Part shown: positions 32,586 through 44,658 of the stretch, in pieces
Numbering within the stretch: position 1 is the first letter of the stretch
How the letters are laid out: each line of letters opens with the position of its first letter
From: Lophium mytilinum
Lineage: Eukaryota; Ascomycota; Dothideomycetes; Mytilinidiales; Mytilinidiaceae
NCBI GenBank assembly: GCA_010093605.1
Contig: MU004197.1
Span: forward strand, 1,384,894-1,448,893
Reading direction: 5' to 3'
DNA: 64,000 nucleotides
Position numbers and translations under genes: made by a program
Notes under the pieces: generated by a model
Told to the model about the DNA's origin: nothing
Seen by the model: the letters and a program-made list of their open reading frames with translations, nothing else
The model's database searches: none

Positions 32586-35479
32586 CTAGAGCTCCTCCTC
32601 GTCGTTCGCCTCCAATTCCTTCTCGTGGTCTTGCCAATTCTCTACCACCAAGCCTCGCCTCACTACTTCACTCAATACGAACGGTGTTGCCCGAGGAACC
32701 GCTCGGATTGGCCTCTCTAGCTGGAACGAGTCGATCTTATCCTCTGGGTTGAGATAATCTGGGCGTGGGATTCCCGCTTGATCAAGGTGGAACTCTTCGT
32801 TGGTGCGATCATCTTCAACGAAGTTCTCCATACCCTCAGGAACATGCTTTTGAATCAACTCTTGAGAGATTCCGGGGTCCTGCCCTGCCATTCTACGCAC
32901 ATGCATCCGCTCCGCTGCCTCGTTTATCTGCCGGAGAGCGGGGTCTCTGATCGGCTCAGGTTCCGGAGGGCCATGTATCTCTGCTTCTTGCGCCTCGTGG
33001 GGATCCTTGGACTCGAGGGTGAATTGCGGCTCATATATCCGAATATGCTCGGCCAGTTTCTCTGTCTCGTTTTTCTTCTCCCTCTCAAGGTCTATGAACT
33101 TCTTCGTGCTCTCGACTTCCTGGCTTTGCATCTGCTGCTTCGTGGCCTTGAGTTGTTCGTACAGAGGCTCTTGCTCTTCGGTCAACTGATCAACTCTGTC
33201 TCGCAGACCATCGATCTGGGCCTGTGCCTTAGGCCCTATATCGATTATACCGTATTGTAGAGCCCAATGGTGTCTTCGCTCCCTCTCGAGCTCCGCGTTG
33301 CGAGTCTTGTAGTATAGGAACCGCAACCGGAAGTTATGGTAGATTGGGGTCATAGTCTCGATCATCGATTGAGCGGTCTGCTCCTTGAGCTCCCACTGCA
33401 AAACGATATCATCCAACTTCGAATTCCGGGCCTCCACTTCGTCGATCCACTTGTCCTTTGTCTCGATTGTTGCCTTTAGCTCACGAATCTGCTCATGAGC
33501 GGCTTCAAGTCGTCGCGATTTCTCTTCCGCATCTTTTTCTTCGGCTATATTCGAGTTGACGAAAGTCTCAATGTCCTTGTACTGAATCATGACAGCCTCT
33601 TCAAGCTGTGCAATACATCGGACAGGGTCGAACGGAAGCCCCTCGGCGTCCTCCAAGATGGTTCCATTGAACCAGTTTGCGGCGGCGACTTCCGAACTGA
33701 TGTTCGCGAACACGCGCTCGAGTTGTCTTTTGAGGGATACAAGCGACTTCTTGGTTTCGCTTCGGCGAAGGGTATTTTCGGGCTCCTCAGCATCGCATCG
33801 GCTAATCGTGGCCTCGCGAGCTTCAAGCTCTTTTCGGAGCTTTTGGGTTTCATCCGAAGCCTCGTGGCACTCGGAGATCAATTGCTGGTTTCGCTCTTGC
33901 ACGTACTTGATCCGAGAGTCAGACGTCTTAATTGCGAGTTCTGTAGCAATGACTGCGTTGTGATTGAGCTCGGATTGCTCAAGCGCGGCTTTCAGCTCGA
34001 TCTTGAGAGCCTCCACTTGGTTCTCAAGATAGCCAAACCTCTCGTCGTTGATTTGTCCCATATCGTGGTTGTCTCGATCGGTAAGGGCATTGATTTGTCG
34101 CTGGAGAATGGCTTTCATATTCTCAGCTTCCCGGCATCTCGTTTTCCATTTCTCTTTAGAAGCGCCCTTCTTCTTGTACGCATCTTGAGTCTTATCCAAT
34201 TTCTCTTTGTAGTGGCGGAGCTCACGAGTATTGGCCGCAAAACCCCGATTGAACTCATACTCTAGATGCTCTTCCTGTTTCTTGATGTACGCATCGTCTT
34301 TCGCCTTCGACACCGCAGCCTTCTCCTGAGCATCGCTGAGTTGCTTATTCAGAGCATCGGTGGATGTATTGATCCTCCGTGAGAGAGCTGCAATCTCGGC
34401 GTCCTTTCCCCTGACAACGGTCTCCCAATCCTGTTTGCTCTTCGCGATTTGTCTTTTTGCCGAAGAGATGAGACGCTTTGCCTGATGCTTGTACCGCCTT
34501 GCAACACGCACCACGTTCGTCATATCTTGTGCGACGACGGAGGGGGTCTCGGTGTTCAATAAGTCGCTGTCTGTCGACATCTCCTCGTCAGAGCAGTCCG
34601 TGGCGGAACCAATAACAGCGGTTTCAAACCCCCAGGGCTTAGAATACATCTCAACTACAGTTGCTTCAGTGGGCATGACTGCCTCTGGAACAGTCCCGGT
34701 TGACATCTTTTCTCCGTCCGTGTCAGGCTCCAAGGCCCAGGGCACTGTGTCAGCTTCATCTCTACCGGCCTTCGTGTCGTTCCTCTTGCTCCCAGCAGTC
34801 GCGGTCAAGTACTCCTCGTCGTGCGCATGAGTGAGCGCAAACCGGATGTGACCACGATAGTCAGTGTCGACAGAAGAGATGCTGCCGGTGGATGTCACGA
34901 TAGTGGGCAGGGTGGGCCAAGAGGAGGACCGCTTGACAGGGCATGGCGTTCGCGGAGAGGACGGCGGCGTAGTAGAGCTACAAGAACTGGGAGATTCTTG
35001 GACCGTGGAGATGGAGCCTTCGGCGGCAATGCTGCCATCAACCTTCTTCGAGACGGAGAAGTCAAGGCGATGTGCGAATATGATTGCGATGACAACAACG
35101 CGAAGCGACGGATAGGTAGGGCGAGCTGGAGCCCCATGGGACAATGTTGTAGCATCGTTGATCGATGGCGAGGCTTCGCTGGCGCGAGGAGGCGTAGGGA
35201 TTGGAACTTGGTGGGACGGGGGGGCGTTGACTTGGTCTATTCAGTCAGCCTAGTTGAAACCATAGACCACACGCATAGACGCATACCGTCCTGCCGACTC
35301 TCATGACGGACGCTCTTGATCATCGCGTCGAACGAGTCAAGCTGCGCCACAGAAAGCGAACCAGAGGTAGACTGCGCATTGCGAGATCGTTTATGCTGAG
35401 CAGATGGTGATGATGTTGACTTCAAGGAAGTAGGCCTCTTCCTCTTGAAGTGCTCTCGCAACTTCGTGCGGAGACCCAT
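32586..35479 (-). CDS. Long coiled-coil protein, unknown function
   Basis: Two exons, 35479-35287 and 35236-32586, give 947 residues. The N-terminus is basic (MGLRTKLREHFKRKRP, a possible nuclear signal) and Ser-rich. Residues up to about 310 are polar and disordered-looking. From about 320 to 820 heptad-rich coiled coil dominates, with Lys/Glu/Gln-rich stretches. The C-terminal 120 residues are acidic and Pro-containing (IPRPDYLNPEDK) and end in DEEEL. The 50-bp intron joins RQD and QVNAPPS in phase, so the start is the ATG at 35479 rather than the internal TTG frame. No family recognised. Same strand and similar build as the neighbouring 1167-residue protein; I see no clear sequence identity by eye. 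Confidence 0.82.
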
Positions 35480-36409
35480 TGTACCGGCGGCTCTTCGCGC
35501 ACTGGGGTGGGCCAGTCAGCGCGGCGAAGGGAGGTGTCGAAACGATGGATAGGTAGCAGTGGATTGCGAGTGGAGAAGTTGTTGTATGGAGGAGGGAGTG
35601 AGAATTACACACGAGGTTAAGGCTGCGTGGATGACGGTGGAAGCTCTTGAGGGATGTAAACAAGGCCAAGTTCAGCGTAGCGGCGCCGCGAATAAGACTT
35701 GAAATGCGGAGACTATCTCAATGTCACGTGGACTCGGCTGCTGGTGGTGAATGATATACGTCGACTTGGGAGCTACCTCGCCATGCCCGGGGAAACTGGG
35801 CGATGCAGGCGAAAGGCTAATAAAGCCTAGAATCTGAGCGGATCTAACCGTAGACGAAAATCGTGGAATATAATGGGACTTGGCTAAATACTTTAAAACA
35901 CCTCTCTGTATAATAGAAAGAGCAAAAAAAGATTGAAAGAGCAAAACGCCACATTCCCCGATGGAAGGTGTAGAAAACCCTACGCGGGTTATTCGCTGTA
36001 GCCAAGTTCCATGCTCGCGCCGCAAGCGACGAGTTCTGTTACGAATTTCCTTATTGCATGTTCCATAAGGCTAATTCTCGAGGAACGGTCGGAATCGAAC
36101 GCAGGTGTCCTCGAGTTGGCGACGTCGGCCGGGTCGGTTGGTAAGTGGCGGGCTGTTGGCTCGCACTTTTATTTAGAGCTCTAGTAGCCGGCCGCCTGGC
36201 TCAAAGAAGGGCATAACAGAAGAAGGCAGCACAGCAGCACCACAAAAGAGAGTATAGCGGCCGAATAGCGCCCAACCTAAGCCTCAGCCTTATCCTCAGC
36301 CTCAAGCAGCGCGGCTTAGCCATGCGGAGCTCCTACGTCAGCTTGCATCCTATAAGGAAGAAAGGGAAGGGGCAGCGGCAATATAGGGGGGCCAGGTTTA
36401 ATACGAAGA

Positions 36410-36700
36410 GGCCGTTATAAGGTAGGGATTTAACTGTTTTAGCATACTTATAGGCATATAGCCACGTAGGTAGCAATACAACGGCCTATATACACTAGAG
36501 GAAACAGGAAGTATACTATAGTAAAACGGGTATACTGCACAGCCTCGCCATAAGTACGGCGTTACGCACGACCTCACATAACAGTCTTATCTACGGCTTC
36601 GTCTACGGCCTCGTCTACGGCCTCATCTACGGCCTCACGTACAGCGCGCGGTTATATATAGGTTGCTGGAAACGGTAAGAATGCACAATAGAATAGTAAG
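36410..36700. repeat. Degenerate repeat relic related to 10970-11330
   Basis: Shares ordered blocks with the relic near 11 kb: TATAAGGTA, GTTTTAGCA, GGTAGCAAT, then TACGG-rich sequence and a TATA-rich end. Differences look mostly like transitions. No coding potential remains. Confidence 0.4.
36590..36640 (+). repeat. 12-bp tandem repeat, about four units
   Basis: The unit TCTACGGCCTCG (or TCTACGGCCTCA / TCTACGGCTTCG) is repeated about four times head to tail. The copies differ only by C/T or G/A. Confidence 0.7.
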
Positions 36701-36798
36701 GCTTCACAGCCTTCCCATAGAACACGGATGCGCGTGCGAATTAAGCACCGGAGCAGTAATCCGAAGCCTCCGAGCCAACCAGACGATCAGACGGAAGG

Positions 36799-36851
36799 GG
36801 GGTGTAATTGGAGTGAAAAAGGGGTGTGATTCGAGCTAAAAGGGGGTGCGG
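36799..36851 (+). repeat. 22-bp imperfect tandem repeat
   Basis: GGGGTGTAATTGGAGTGAAA at 36799 is followed at 36821 by GGGGTGTGATTCGAGCTAAA and at 36843 by a partial third unit, GGGGTGCGGAG. Function unknown. Confidence 0.55.
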
Positions 36852-38173
36852 AGTTAGCAACGCCCTAATTTTAGTCGTAGTTGTCGCAAATATGCGTTAA
36901 GTATCTGTGCAACATCATAGAAATAAGGAGCCTTACAAATATATGAAATTAGAGCACGGCTCTCGCATATCTAGGCGCGACGGATAGGCGCTGTTTTTAA
37001 GGAAGATGGAGGGCGTGGACCATTAGTGTTGAGGCAGGTAAAATCACGTGGAGATTATGGGAATAGAAGGAATTAAAGCTAGAGAATCCCGAAGTCCATT
37101 TAAAAGTTTTTTACTACTGTAGAACTATCTCGTGCAAAATTGTAGCGATGAGACTTATATAGCAGCTTCCTGTAGCCACGTAGCTAGGGGCCCCCCCTTG
37201 TACCCGGCTATGAATATACATCGCTAAGCGGCAGTAAAATAGAATAAGACAAGAAGTGGGGCTTAAGAATGTTGTATTCATGATGGTGAGGAAGCTAGCT
37301 ATTCCTTGTAAGGAGTAAAGATATACAAGCGGCTGAGTAAGTAATAGCTGGGAAGGGGCTAACATCGCCAATTACCGATTTGTTTTTAGATAGAGCAGTG
37401 GATCAATTCTAGGGTAGGAAACTATTTGCTGGAGTACGAGTACGTAAGCTAATTTCGCAGAAGCTGCCGACGTCTAGCTCTGAACTCGAACACCGGCACA
37501 TTCCCAATCTTTTCCGATTTCAACACGCAATTCAAAATTCTATGCAGCGAGATTCCAGCTACCTCCTGATAGACTGGCTAGCCAGCAGTCGGTTCTGCGA
37601 TACGTGTCTTTCATGCAGCCTTCTTTCTTGGCTCCTGCACCTGCGTCCCCCCCAGTTTCTCCATATCTAATAGAACTTGTCGGATGCGCTCCTCGCGAGA
37701 TGGTCCCGGGCTCGCTCCATCTTGCGTGCATGCTAGCAGAGGCATGTCTTCGCGACTTTGGAGGAACCGCGCCATTCCAAATGAGAGATCGGAGTTGGAG
37801 TGACTGGTGCACTGAGTAAGAAATCAGCCAATCACGTGATGTTGTGTCTTATCTTACTTGGCCTCAACACTTCCTGAATCTTTATTCGTAAGACAAGTCA
37901 TTGCGATGATGTTGATTTATTTTTCTATTCTTGTCAGTTGCTGTCTTCGAAGAATCATAATTTGGGTTCATACCTTTAGAATATTTCCTTTCCAACTGTT
38001 CGAGATTCAATCGGCTTGATGGGGCGTTCTTCATCCTCGCGGGACTTGAGTCTCTTATACGCCTTTGTTCTGACATGATGGACAACTTTTCTTTGAATCA
38101 TATCTTCGCGATACTCGAAATTGAGGTTTGGGGTGCTTCTTGTGGAGTTGTGCGTATGTTCAAAATGAGCGTC

Positions 38174-38185
38174 GCACATATGTGC
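38174..38185. promoter_or_regulatory. Palindrome GCACATATGTGC, copy 1
   Basis: Perfect 12-bp palindrome with a CATATG (E-box-like) core, inside the 15-mer TCGCACATATGTGCT that recurs 99 bp downstream. It lies about 435 bp upstream of the kinase-like gene. A dimeric DNA-binding protein site is inferred. Confidence 0.4.
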
Positions 38186-38272
38186 TGCATATCAAGACCC
38201 CTGGCTCAATCGCAGTCTATCATTGGCACTTGGCACCGCCACATTTCCGCTCTTTCCCACCTCAGCCGCATC

Positions 38273-38284
38273 GCACATATGTGC
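38273..38284. promoter_or_regulatory. Palindrome GCACATATGTGC, copy 2
   Basis: Second exact copy of the 12-bp palindrome, within the same 15-mer, about 336 bp upstream of the kinase-like gene start. Confidence 0.4.
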
Positions 38285-38620
38285 TATGCAAGGCCCATTG
38301 TGGCTTAGCGTAATGTCTGGGCGGCTAACTTCTTGTTAATCTTCAGCCTGATCACACGAAGATAGACTTTCTTCTCTATCACGACACGAACAAGCGCATC
38401 TTGGTAGCCATTTGCAGCATCACGGGAAACACAGACCAAGTTGCGCATATCGAGTGCAGAGCAAATGGAGCGGTGCCGTTGATACCACTGCCTATGCGGA
38501 GCCAACTTCAAGCCCGAAAAGTCGAAAGCCAGTACCCGCAAAAGAACGAGATAGCTAAGACTTCGCAGGATCATGTTCATCCTCTTTTCGCGTTCTCGCC
38601 AGTAGTCAGTTTCCGTCATC

Positions 38621-41600
38621 ATGGCGGATTCAGCCGAACTTTTGAGCTCCGAGAGTCTTTACGAGAGGTTCAAGGACAAGTTGGCCACCGAGTGGAAACG
38701 TGAAGCAGCTTGCGGAGCTGAGTACGAAGGCAAACAGTTCTTTGTCGCCACTGAGAAACTGGCGGAATGGATGTTACGAAAAGACCCACACAGAAGCTCG
38801 CCCAACGCAGCCAAACTCCTCCTTGAAGCCTATCGTCGCAACCATCGAGAGACTTTCCAGCCTGAATTCTCAGTTCCGATATTCACCGGAGACAAGCGCT
38901 GCATTCTTGTCTTCAGCATACTCCTGACCCTGGATATAGGCGACTTAGTGGATATTTTCCAGAGAGCCAGGATCTATGACAAAAATCTCGCGTTTGCCCA
39001 CAGATGTTACAAAGATCTCGAAGAGGAGCTGAAGATGAGGAACATCCAAGATGTGGCGCGAATCATCATCAAATTCGAGGAAGCGAAATGGTCCTACTGT
39101 CCTGCTCGAATCAGTATGGACATGGAGGAGAGATTTCATAGAGGAACGATACTACCATTTTGCAGACGTCAACGCGTCAATACCGAAGGCGGCACTGCAG
39201 AAGTTTATCGAGTATCTCTACAAGAGGATCTTGTTCCGGATGAAATGAAGAAGATCATACGGCGTTCGAAGCACGTGGATAAAGACTACGGAGTCGTGAG
39301 TAAACCTGCTTGAGCTGAGCAACGCGCGGACAACTTTGCTGACCCCTCTTAGTGCTACAGACTCGCTTTAAAATCATTCAATTCTCGAAATCAAGCCTTT
39401 TACACCTGGGAAAAGAACGCGTTTCTCAGCATCCGGGAAAAAGAGGGAGTGGTTCAATACCTCGGCGATTTCTCCTGCGACGGCGGCCCAGCCTACGATC
39501 CAACGCCAAGGACATACAACATGTTGCTCGAATACGGAGATCAGGATCTCGATGGATACTTCGCCGATCAGGAATCATACCCCCCTGTGCGGACGACCGA
39601 AATCCTTGTCTTCTGGAAATCCTTGTTCAAAGTCGCAGATGCTATAAGCACAATCCAGACCCTTCCATCCCGCTACGAAGATGGCAGCGTCGAGCTTTAT
39701 CATGGGTATCTTCTCTCTGCATTGCATTTCATAAGCTTTTCTAACCATGTTATAGATGCCATGCGGACGCCAAGCCTGGTAATATATGGAGAGTCCATGG
39801 TGAATTCAAGTTAGCGGACTTTGGTTTCGCCAAGTTCAAGCGCAAAGGCAAGACCGTTCCCTCCTACGGTTGTGTTCTATCCATCGCGGCGACGTGGATT
39901 GTCCTTGGCTTTCAAGGCGTGCGCCAATTCGAGGCTGTTAGAATGCTGGCGTTAAAGAAGTTGAAGAGGCAGAACGCGAATGACCGATTAATCAGCACAC
40001 CCACCGCGGACGATGCATTCTATGATGGTACGGACCCGCTGCCAGAGGTGCTTGAGTGGCACCAATATCTCCGAGGTCATCTCCGCATCTCAGACACGGT
40101 AACGCTACGTGTGTTGAACCTCGTAGATGAAGCCATGCTTCTTGCCCTTCCTAATAGGCGCATATCATCTGAGAAGCTCTGTGAGAGACTTGGGAAGATT
40201 CTGGCCTTGTGTGACATCGACCGTGATAAGAGGAACCCCGCAATGGATCCTTCCAAGAACGTCTTAGAAGCGCTTCTGGAGTACGAAAAGAAAGCAGAGC
40301 AAACGACTAATGCTCGCGGATTGGACTCTACCCGGACGCCGAGTAGCACCGATACGGGCAGTCAAGAATCCTCCCTGCTTATCTCGGGAGACCGGCATTA
40401 CCGGAAATCAAAGCGTGTTGGCAAAATTGAAAAATTGGACAACGTGCGACATGCACAAACAGCTGGCCGCGCGGAAATGCTGGAAGAAGAATTGAAGCCG
40501 GACTCTAAAGTACTAGCTCGCGACGATAGATCTACCCTTCCATCAAACGAAGCTCCCAGGCCGGAGCTAGGCACCGTCTATGAAAACGGTCATGGAGACC
40601 TTTCGCCTGACCAGACGAGGAAGCACGGAAAGAGCCGATACTCTGAACGCAGACGAAGCCCATTTTCACCGACGAGGCACCCTTTAGTGACTTTCGCCGA
40701 ACCTGAAGAGAGCCAGCAACGAGCGTTGAAGGGGCCTAGGCCTGATACCCAGAGGGGCGGCTTCTGGGGAGGTCGCGGAGGGTCGGGCTTCGGAAGAGGC
40801 CGAAGTGGTACGGGAGGTAATAGAGGAGGTGGACCGTGGAGAGGCGGCGGTAGGGGTGGTCTTTCGACTGTGCACACTGCTAGTCATCCATTCGAGCAGG
40901 GCTTCTTTTACGATAGTCCACGGGAACACGACGAAGATATGTCTAGGCATACAAAATACCGGGGGCGAGAGCCTCTTCCGCGAAACCCTAACTTACTGCG
41001 AAACCTATCGCAAAGTTCAAGGGCCGAATCTAGCGAGGATGAGACAGAGGCTCCTAGCGTGTCTGAGACCCATGCCAGACAATCAGAGCCCCATTCTCCA
41101 AAGATCTCGACTGTAAAAGTCAAGGTTTCCTCTCCTTCTACTATTCCAATTGAAGAGCCGAATGCAGCCCCAGGAAGCTCCCAGCGAAAGCTTCGGCAGG
41201 ATGCCATTGGGCTAGCGTTATCTAACGCGACGAGAAGCACTGTTGTAGATCCCGCTTCAATTTACACTAGCCAGCAGAAGTTCTTTCCGCCCACGGTACA
41301 TCTGGAGGCAGTTGTTGAGAATCTTGGAGAACGAATTGATCAGAGCGCCAACCAGACGTTTCAGGCACAGACTGGTGCTGCCGAAAGTACTAACGAAGGG
41401 CATCTCAAGGTCAAAACGCTTCGGGAAGAATCTCCTCCGTCGATATCGCATGATGGTATTACTAGTAATCGGCCGCCGTTACTGCCTGACCGGAATGAGG
41501 TAGCGATGGCCGCAGACATGAGCTATCTAGAATACGGCACATCTGCACCAATCTCTCACCCTGAGCAAGAAAATCTCGCAAACACAGACGAGGCCACTGA

Positions 41601-44600
41601 TGGTACTTGTCAGGACACTGCCACTCCTGGGCCAATTCTATTTCCTTCAGCTTTAGCAACTAAGGTTAGCCCATCATTCGATATCTATCAGGTACGGCAA
41701 GAATTCGGCAAAGTCTGGCCAACTGGGATGGGTGCGAAGCTTCTTTCCTTTGCGGGATTGACCCCAACTAAGAAAGACGCCGTTCTCAAGGATTACATGA
41801 AAAACCGAAATATTGTGAGTTCGTCCACTTCAATCATCTTGTGCTAGCTAACAGCTGTGGGTAGAAATTCGTTGTAGACAACGCAACGACGATGCTCCCG
41901 TTCTGGGAAGTGGCAACCTTCGTGGCTGAGACGCTGGCGATGAAACTAGCAGGGTTGGACGATGATGGTCTGGACCTCATGTGCACTCTTGGTGATGTCA
42001 ATTTGGAAAACGAGAAGGGCCTCCAGGCCCCGATCAACATCAGACACGCCATGGACCGCGCCCGACCTTCCAGCGACGGTAACGCGAAGACAGACATGCG
42101 AGAGACCCTAGAGGACATTTTTGAGGACTTTCTCGGGAACAGAAAGTTGGCGAAGGACCGGAAAATGACGTTGATCGTACTTACTGATGGTATCTGGAAA
42201 GGCCCGGTACCCCTGGAAAGCGTGGAGGCAAAAATCGAAGAGTTTGTGAAGCAGCTTAATACCTTGAAAGACCGCGCCTTCAGCATCCAGTTCATCCGGT
42301 TCGGCGACGACGCAGAAGCGATCGAACGACTAAGACGGCTCGATGATGATCTGTCTAAGAAGCCTGACATGCGGTTAGCATTCCATCGACTTCTCTTCTT
42401 TCAAGGTACTAATACGGAATCAGAGACATCATTGACACCGTCCCGTGGACAGGCAAAGTCCGTAGGATGATCATCGGAAGCTTCAATTCTGCGGAAAGTG
42501 CGGATATGATGAATTCACAAGGCCAGTTGCATGCAGACCCAAATGAATCACCGGAAAGGACCAGTGCCAATATTGCGAGCCGTAGACCCCCATTGAAACT
42601 TTGGAAGATGATGGGCATTGGCAAAGGCTCCGATAAGCGACGTAAAACTGCCGCGGGGCATCTGGATAAGACCCAGTCACTGCAAACAGACCCTTCCTCC
42701 ACTGACGCCCCCAAGATTCACAACAATGCCAGTAGTCAGCCCTCAAATCCTAGAATGCCCCCCATCTCGCAAGTATCCCACGCGGCGACTTCCGCATTGC
42801 TACATGAATCCGCGGAGCAAGAACAAAATCCGGTACCACCTCCGCGACCCTCGAGTAACGAAACCGGTAATTTACCGATGCAAGAGCTCGCGAGCAAGCC
42901 TCGTATGGCCGACCACATGATGGAAGACGGCGCGCATCCACAAAATTCAGCTTCTGAATCTTTACAAGATCCAGAAAACTACACTTCATCCACGGAGATC
43001 ATCGTTGATACCCCACAAGATCTAGAATCCTACACTTCATCCACGGAGATCATCGTTGATACCTCACAAGATACAGAAATCTACACTTCATCCACGGAGA
43101 TCATCATTGATACTTCAAGTGCAGGTCGTCCAACAGAATTATTTCACTTACAAAGGGTAGAAATCAACGAAGCGGATGAATGTCTCCAGCTAGTAGACGC
43201 GGCTATGGTCACACTCATGAAAACCATTATCAAGCTCCTGCTAAAGTTCGCTCAATCTGAATGCATGGACGGGTCAGAAAGTAGTGGCCCTAGGTCAACA
43301 GCTACTGAGGGCGGTTCTTCAAGTATTAGGGGGGCATCTTCTTCCCGTGCAGGAGCCTCCCGGGAGTCATCCGGGCGTAAGAGACAACATGATGGGGGTA
43401 AAGACCCAGGAGGCGGCAGTGGCGAGTCCGACAATGACAATGACGATGACGACCGAAAGAAAAAGAAGTACGGGAAAGCTCACAAACCCAATGGCCCCGC
43501 GTCACGTCGACTACGATGCCCATACCATCAGCGGGAACCAGGGAAATATCGTGAGGGAGGATGCGCAGGGAAGGGGTTTGATACCATTTCGCACCTAAAG
43601 TGAGGCTCATATTTGTCCATGTCGATTCTGAACCCCCTAACTGTTGCTAGGTTTCATCTATCCCGAGTTCATCTGCAACCACCGATATGTGAACGGTGTT
43701 GGCGGGATATGGCATCGAACGAAGCCCGCAGATCACATTTGCGGAGAGAACCGTCGGAGATGTGCGACTCAGTTCCACAGCCCGAAGACGATCGAATTAG
43801 CCCTGAAACACTCAAAGAAAGCCTTAACTTCCAGAAATCACCTTACGCAAACAAGAGTGATGAGGAGAAGTGGAAGCTGGCCTACAAAGTTATCTTCCCA
43901 CAAGATAGTGATGAGGAAATACCATCGCCATGTAAGTCTTCGTGCGAAATTGACTGTTTCATGTATGCTAACAGCTAATAGACGAGGTCCAAAAAACCGA
44001 TACGCGATTGTTGAAGTTCTTAGCTGAAACTATCTTGGAGGAGTTAACAATGTTGCTTGGACCTACGTTTGAGTCGATCATGACCCAGATCAAAGAGAAA
44101 ATCCCTGCCATGATCCTACAATGCAGATCACGACTACAAGCATGTCACGACAACCCGGACTACTTTAATCGTTCAAGCTCAAAAGCACCGAGCCAGGTAT
44201 TCAGCACTCATAGTATGGTCGACACAGATCCGGGAAGTCCTATCACTCCTCATTCTAGCACTCCAGCTGGGGCCGTGACAGTCGACAAAACCCGTCTGGC
44301 CGCGTATGCCTCTGGATCATCCGGAAGCGCGCTGCTTACCCGAGAAAAGAAATCCCCCGCATTCGAACCAACGGGCAGCCACTCTCTGAAGTTTTACTCT
44401 CCTTGTAGTGCGCGAAATCTTGGAATTCCCTCTGAGTTCGGCCGAATACTGCAGGACAGCGTTCCCTATGCCTCTGGAGCTTGCTCGTCGCCAGGGGCGG
44501 GAACCCAAGTCCCAGGTCGTAGCTTCCCAACGTCCGAAGTCCCAGAACCCACGTCTTTGTCAGAAGAGTTTGACTTTGACCAATTTTTGCAGGACATGGA

Positions 44601-44658
44601 TCCAACCCCGCAGTTTGCACCAAACACGCGCCCATATGTCCTTAGTCGCTTCGCATAG
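38621..44658 (+). CDS. Giant kinase-like / vWA / zinc-finger protein
   Basis: Seven exons give 1909 residues, all phases closing: 38621-39295, 39353-39705, 39756-41814, 41865-42373, 42424-43599, 43651-43931, 43982-44658. Residues 1-180 are a helical domain I do not recognise. The kinase-like domain follows: Gly-rich loop (NTEGGTAEVY, 187-196), Lys232 (LALKSF), catalytic HADAKPGN with Asp347, and DFG at 364-366. Only 12 residues after DFG the chain enters YGCVLSIAATW, so the APE/activation segment and the usual D-x-W are missing. A disordered region with an RGG cluster (about 676-711) leads to a vWA domain (1030-1215): DNATT (Asp1034) replaces DxSxS, and VLTDG (Asp1137) is present. Three 17-residue repeats (1380-1430) precede an acidic/basic linker. 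A Cys/His module (1564-1629; CPYH, HLSRVH, CERC, SHLR, C) follows, then a Ser/Pro tail. The 50-bp intron before DIIDTVPWTG has a TACTAAT branch site and shows that the vWA and zinc-finger parts are one gene. The function is unknown; signalling or immune-like scaffolding is a guess. Confidence 0.82.
42965..43117 (+). repeat. 51-bp coding tandem repeat, three units
   Basis: Three head-to-tail 51-bp units inside exon 5 of the kinase-like gene encode a 17-residue repeat with core YTSSTEII(V/I)DT. Units 1 and 2 differ at a few positions; unit 3 is slightly more diverged. The reading frame is kept by the unit length. Confidence 0.9.

Larger units (their letters stand above)
35480..38620. other. 3.1-kb intergenic region with repeat relics
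   Basis: Upstream of the coiled-coil gene and of the kinase-like gene. About 36060-37100 has TpA-rich relic sequence, short tandem repeats at 36590-36640 and 36799-36851, and a segment resembling 10970-11330. A C-run lies at 37193-37199. Short frames at 35672-36025 and 37882-38179 have no domains. Paired palindromes occur at 38174 and 38273. Confidence 0.5.

Noticed and set aside
36080-36165. tRNA-like GTTCGATTCC on the minus strand
   Set aside because: The T-arm stem does not pair and no acceptor or D-arm fits, so at most it is a tRNA-derived relic.
37882-38179. Small basic minus-strand frames with a GTATG donor-like site
   Set aside because: Charged and low-complexity; no convincing acceptor or family to support a gene.
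42467-43603. A separate gene starting at ATG 42467
   Set aside because: The 50-bp intron with a TACTAAT branch site joins this frame in phase to the vWA domain, so the ATG is internal.
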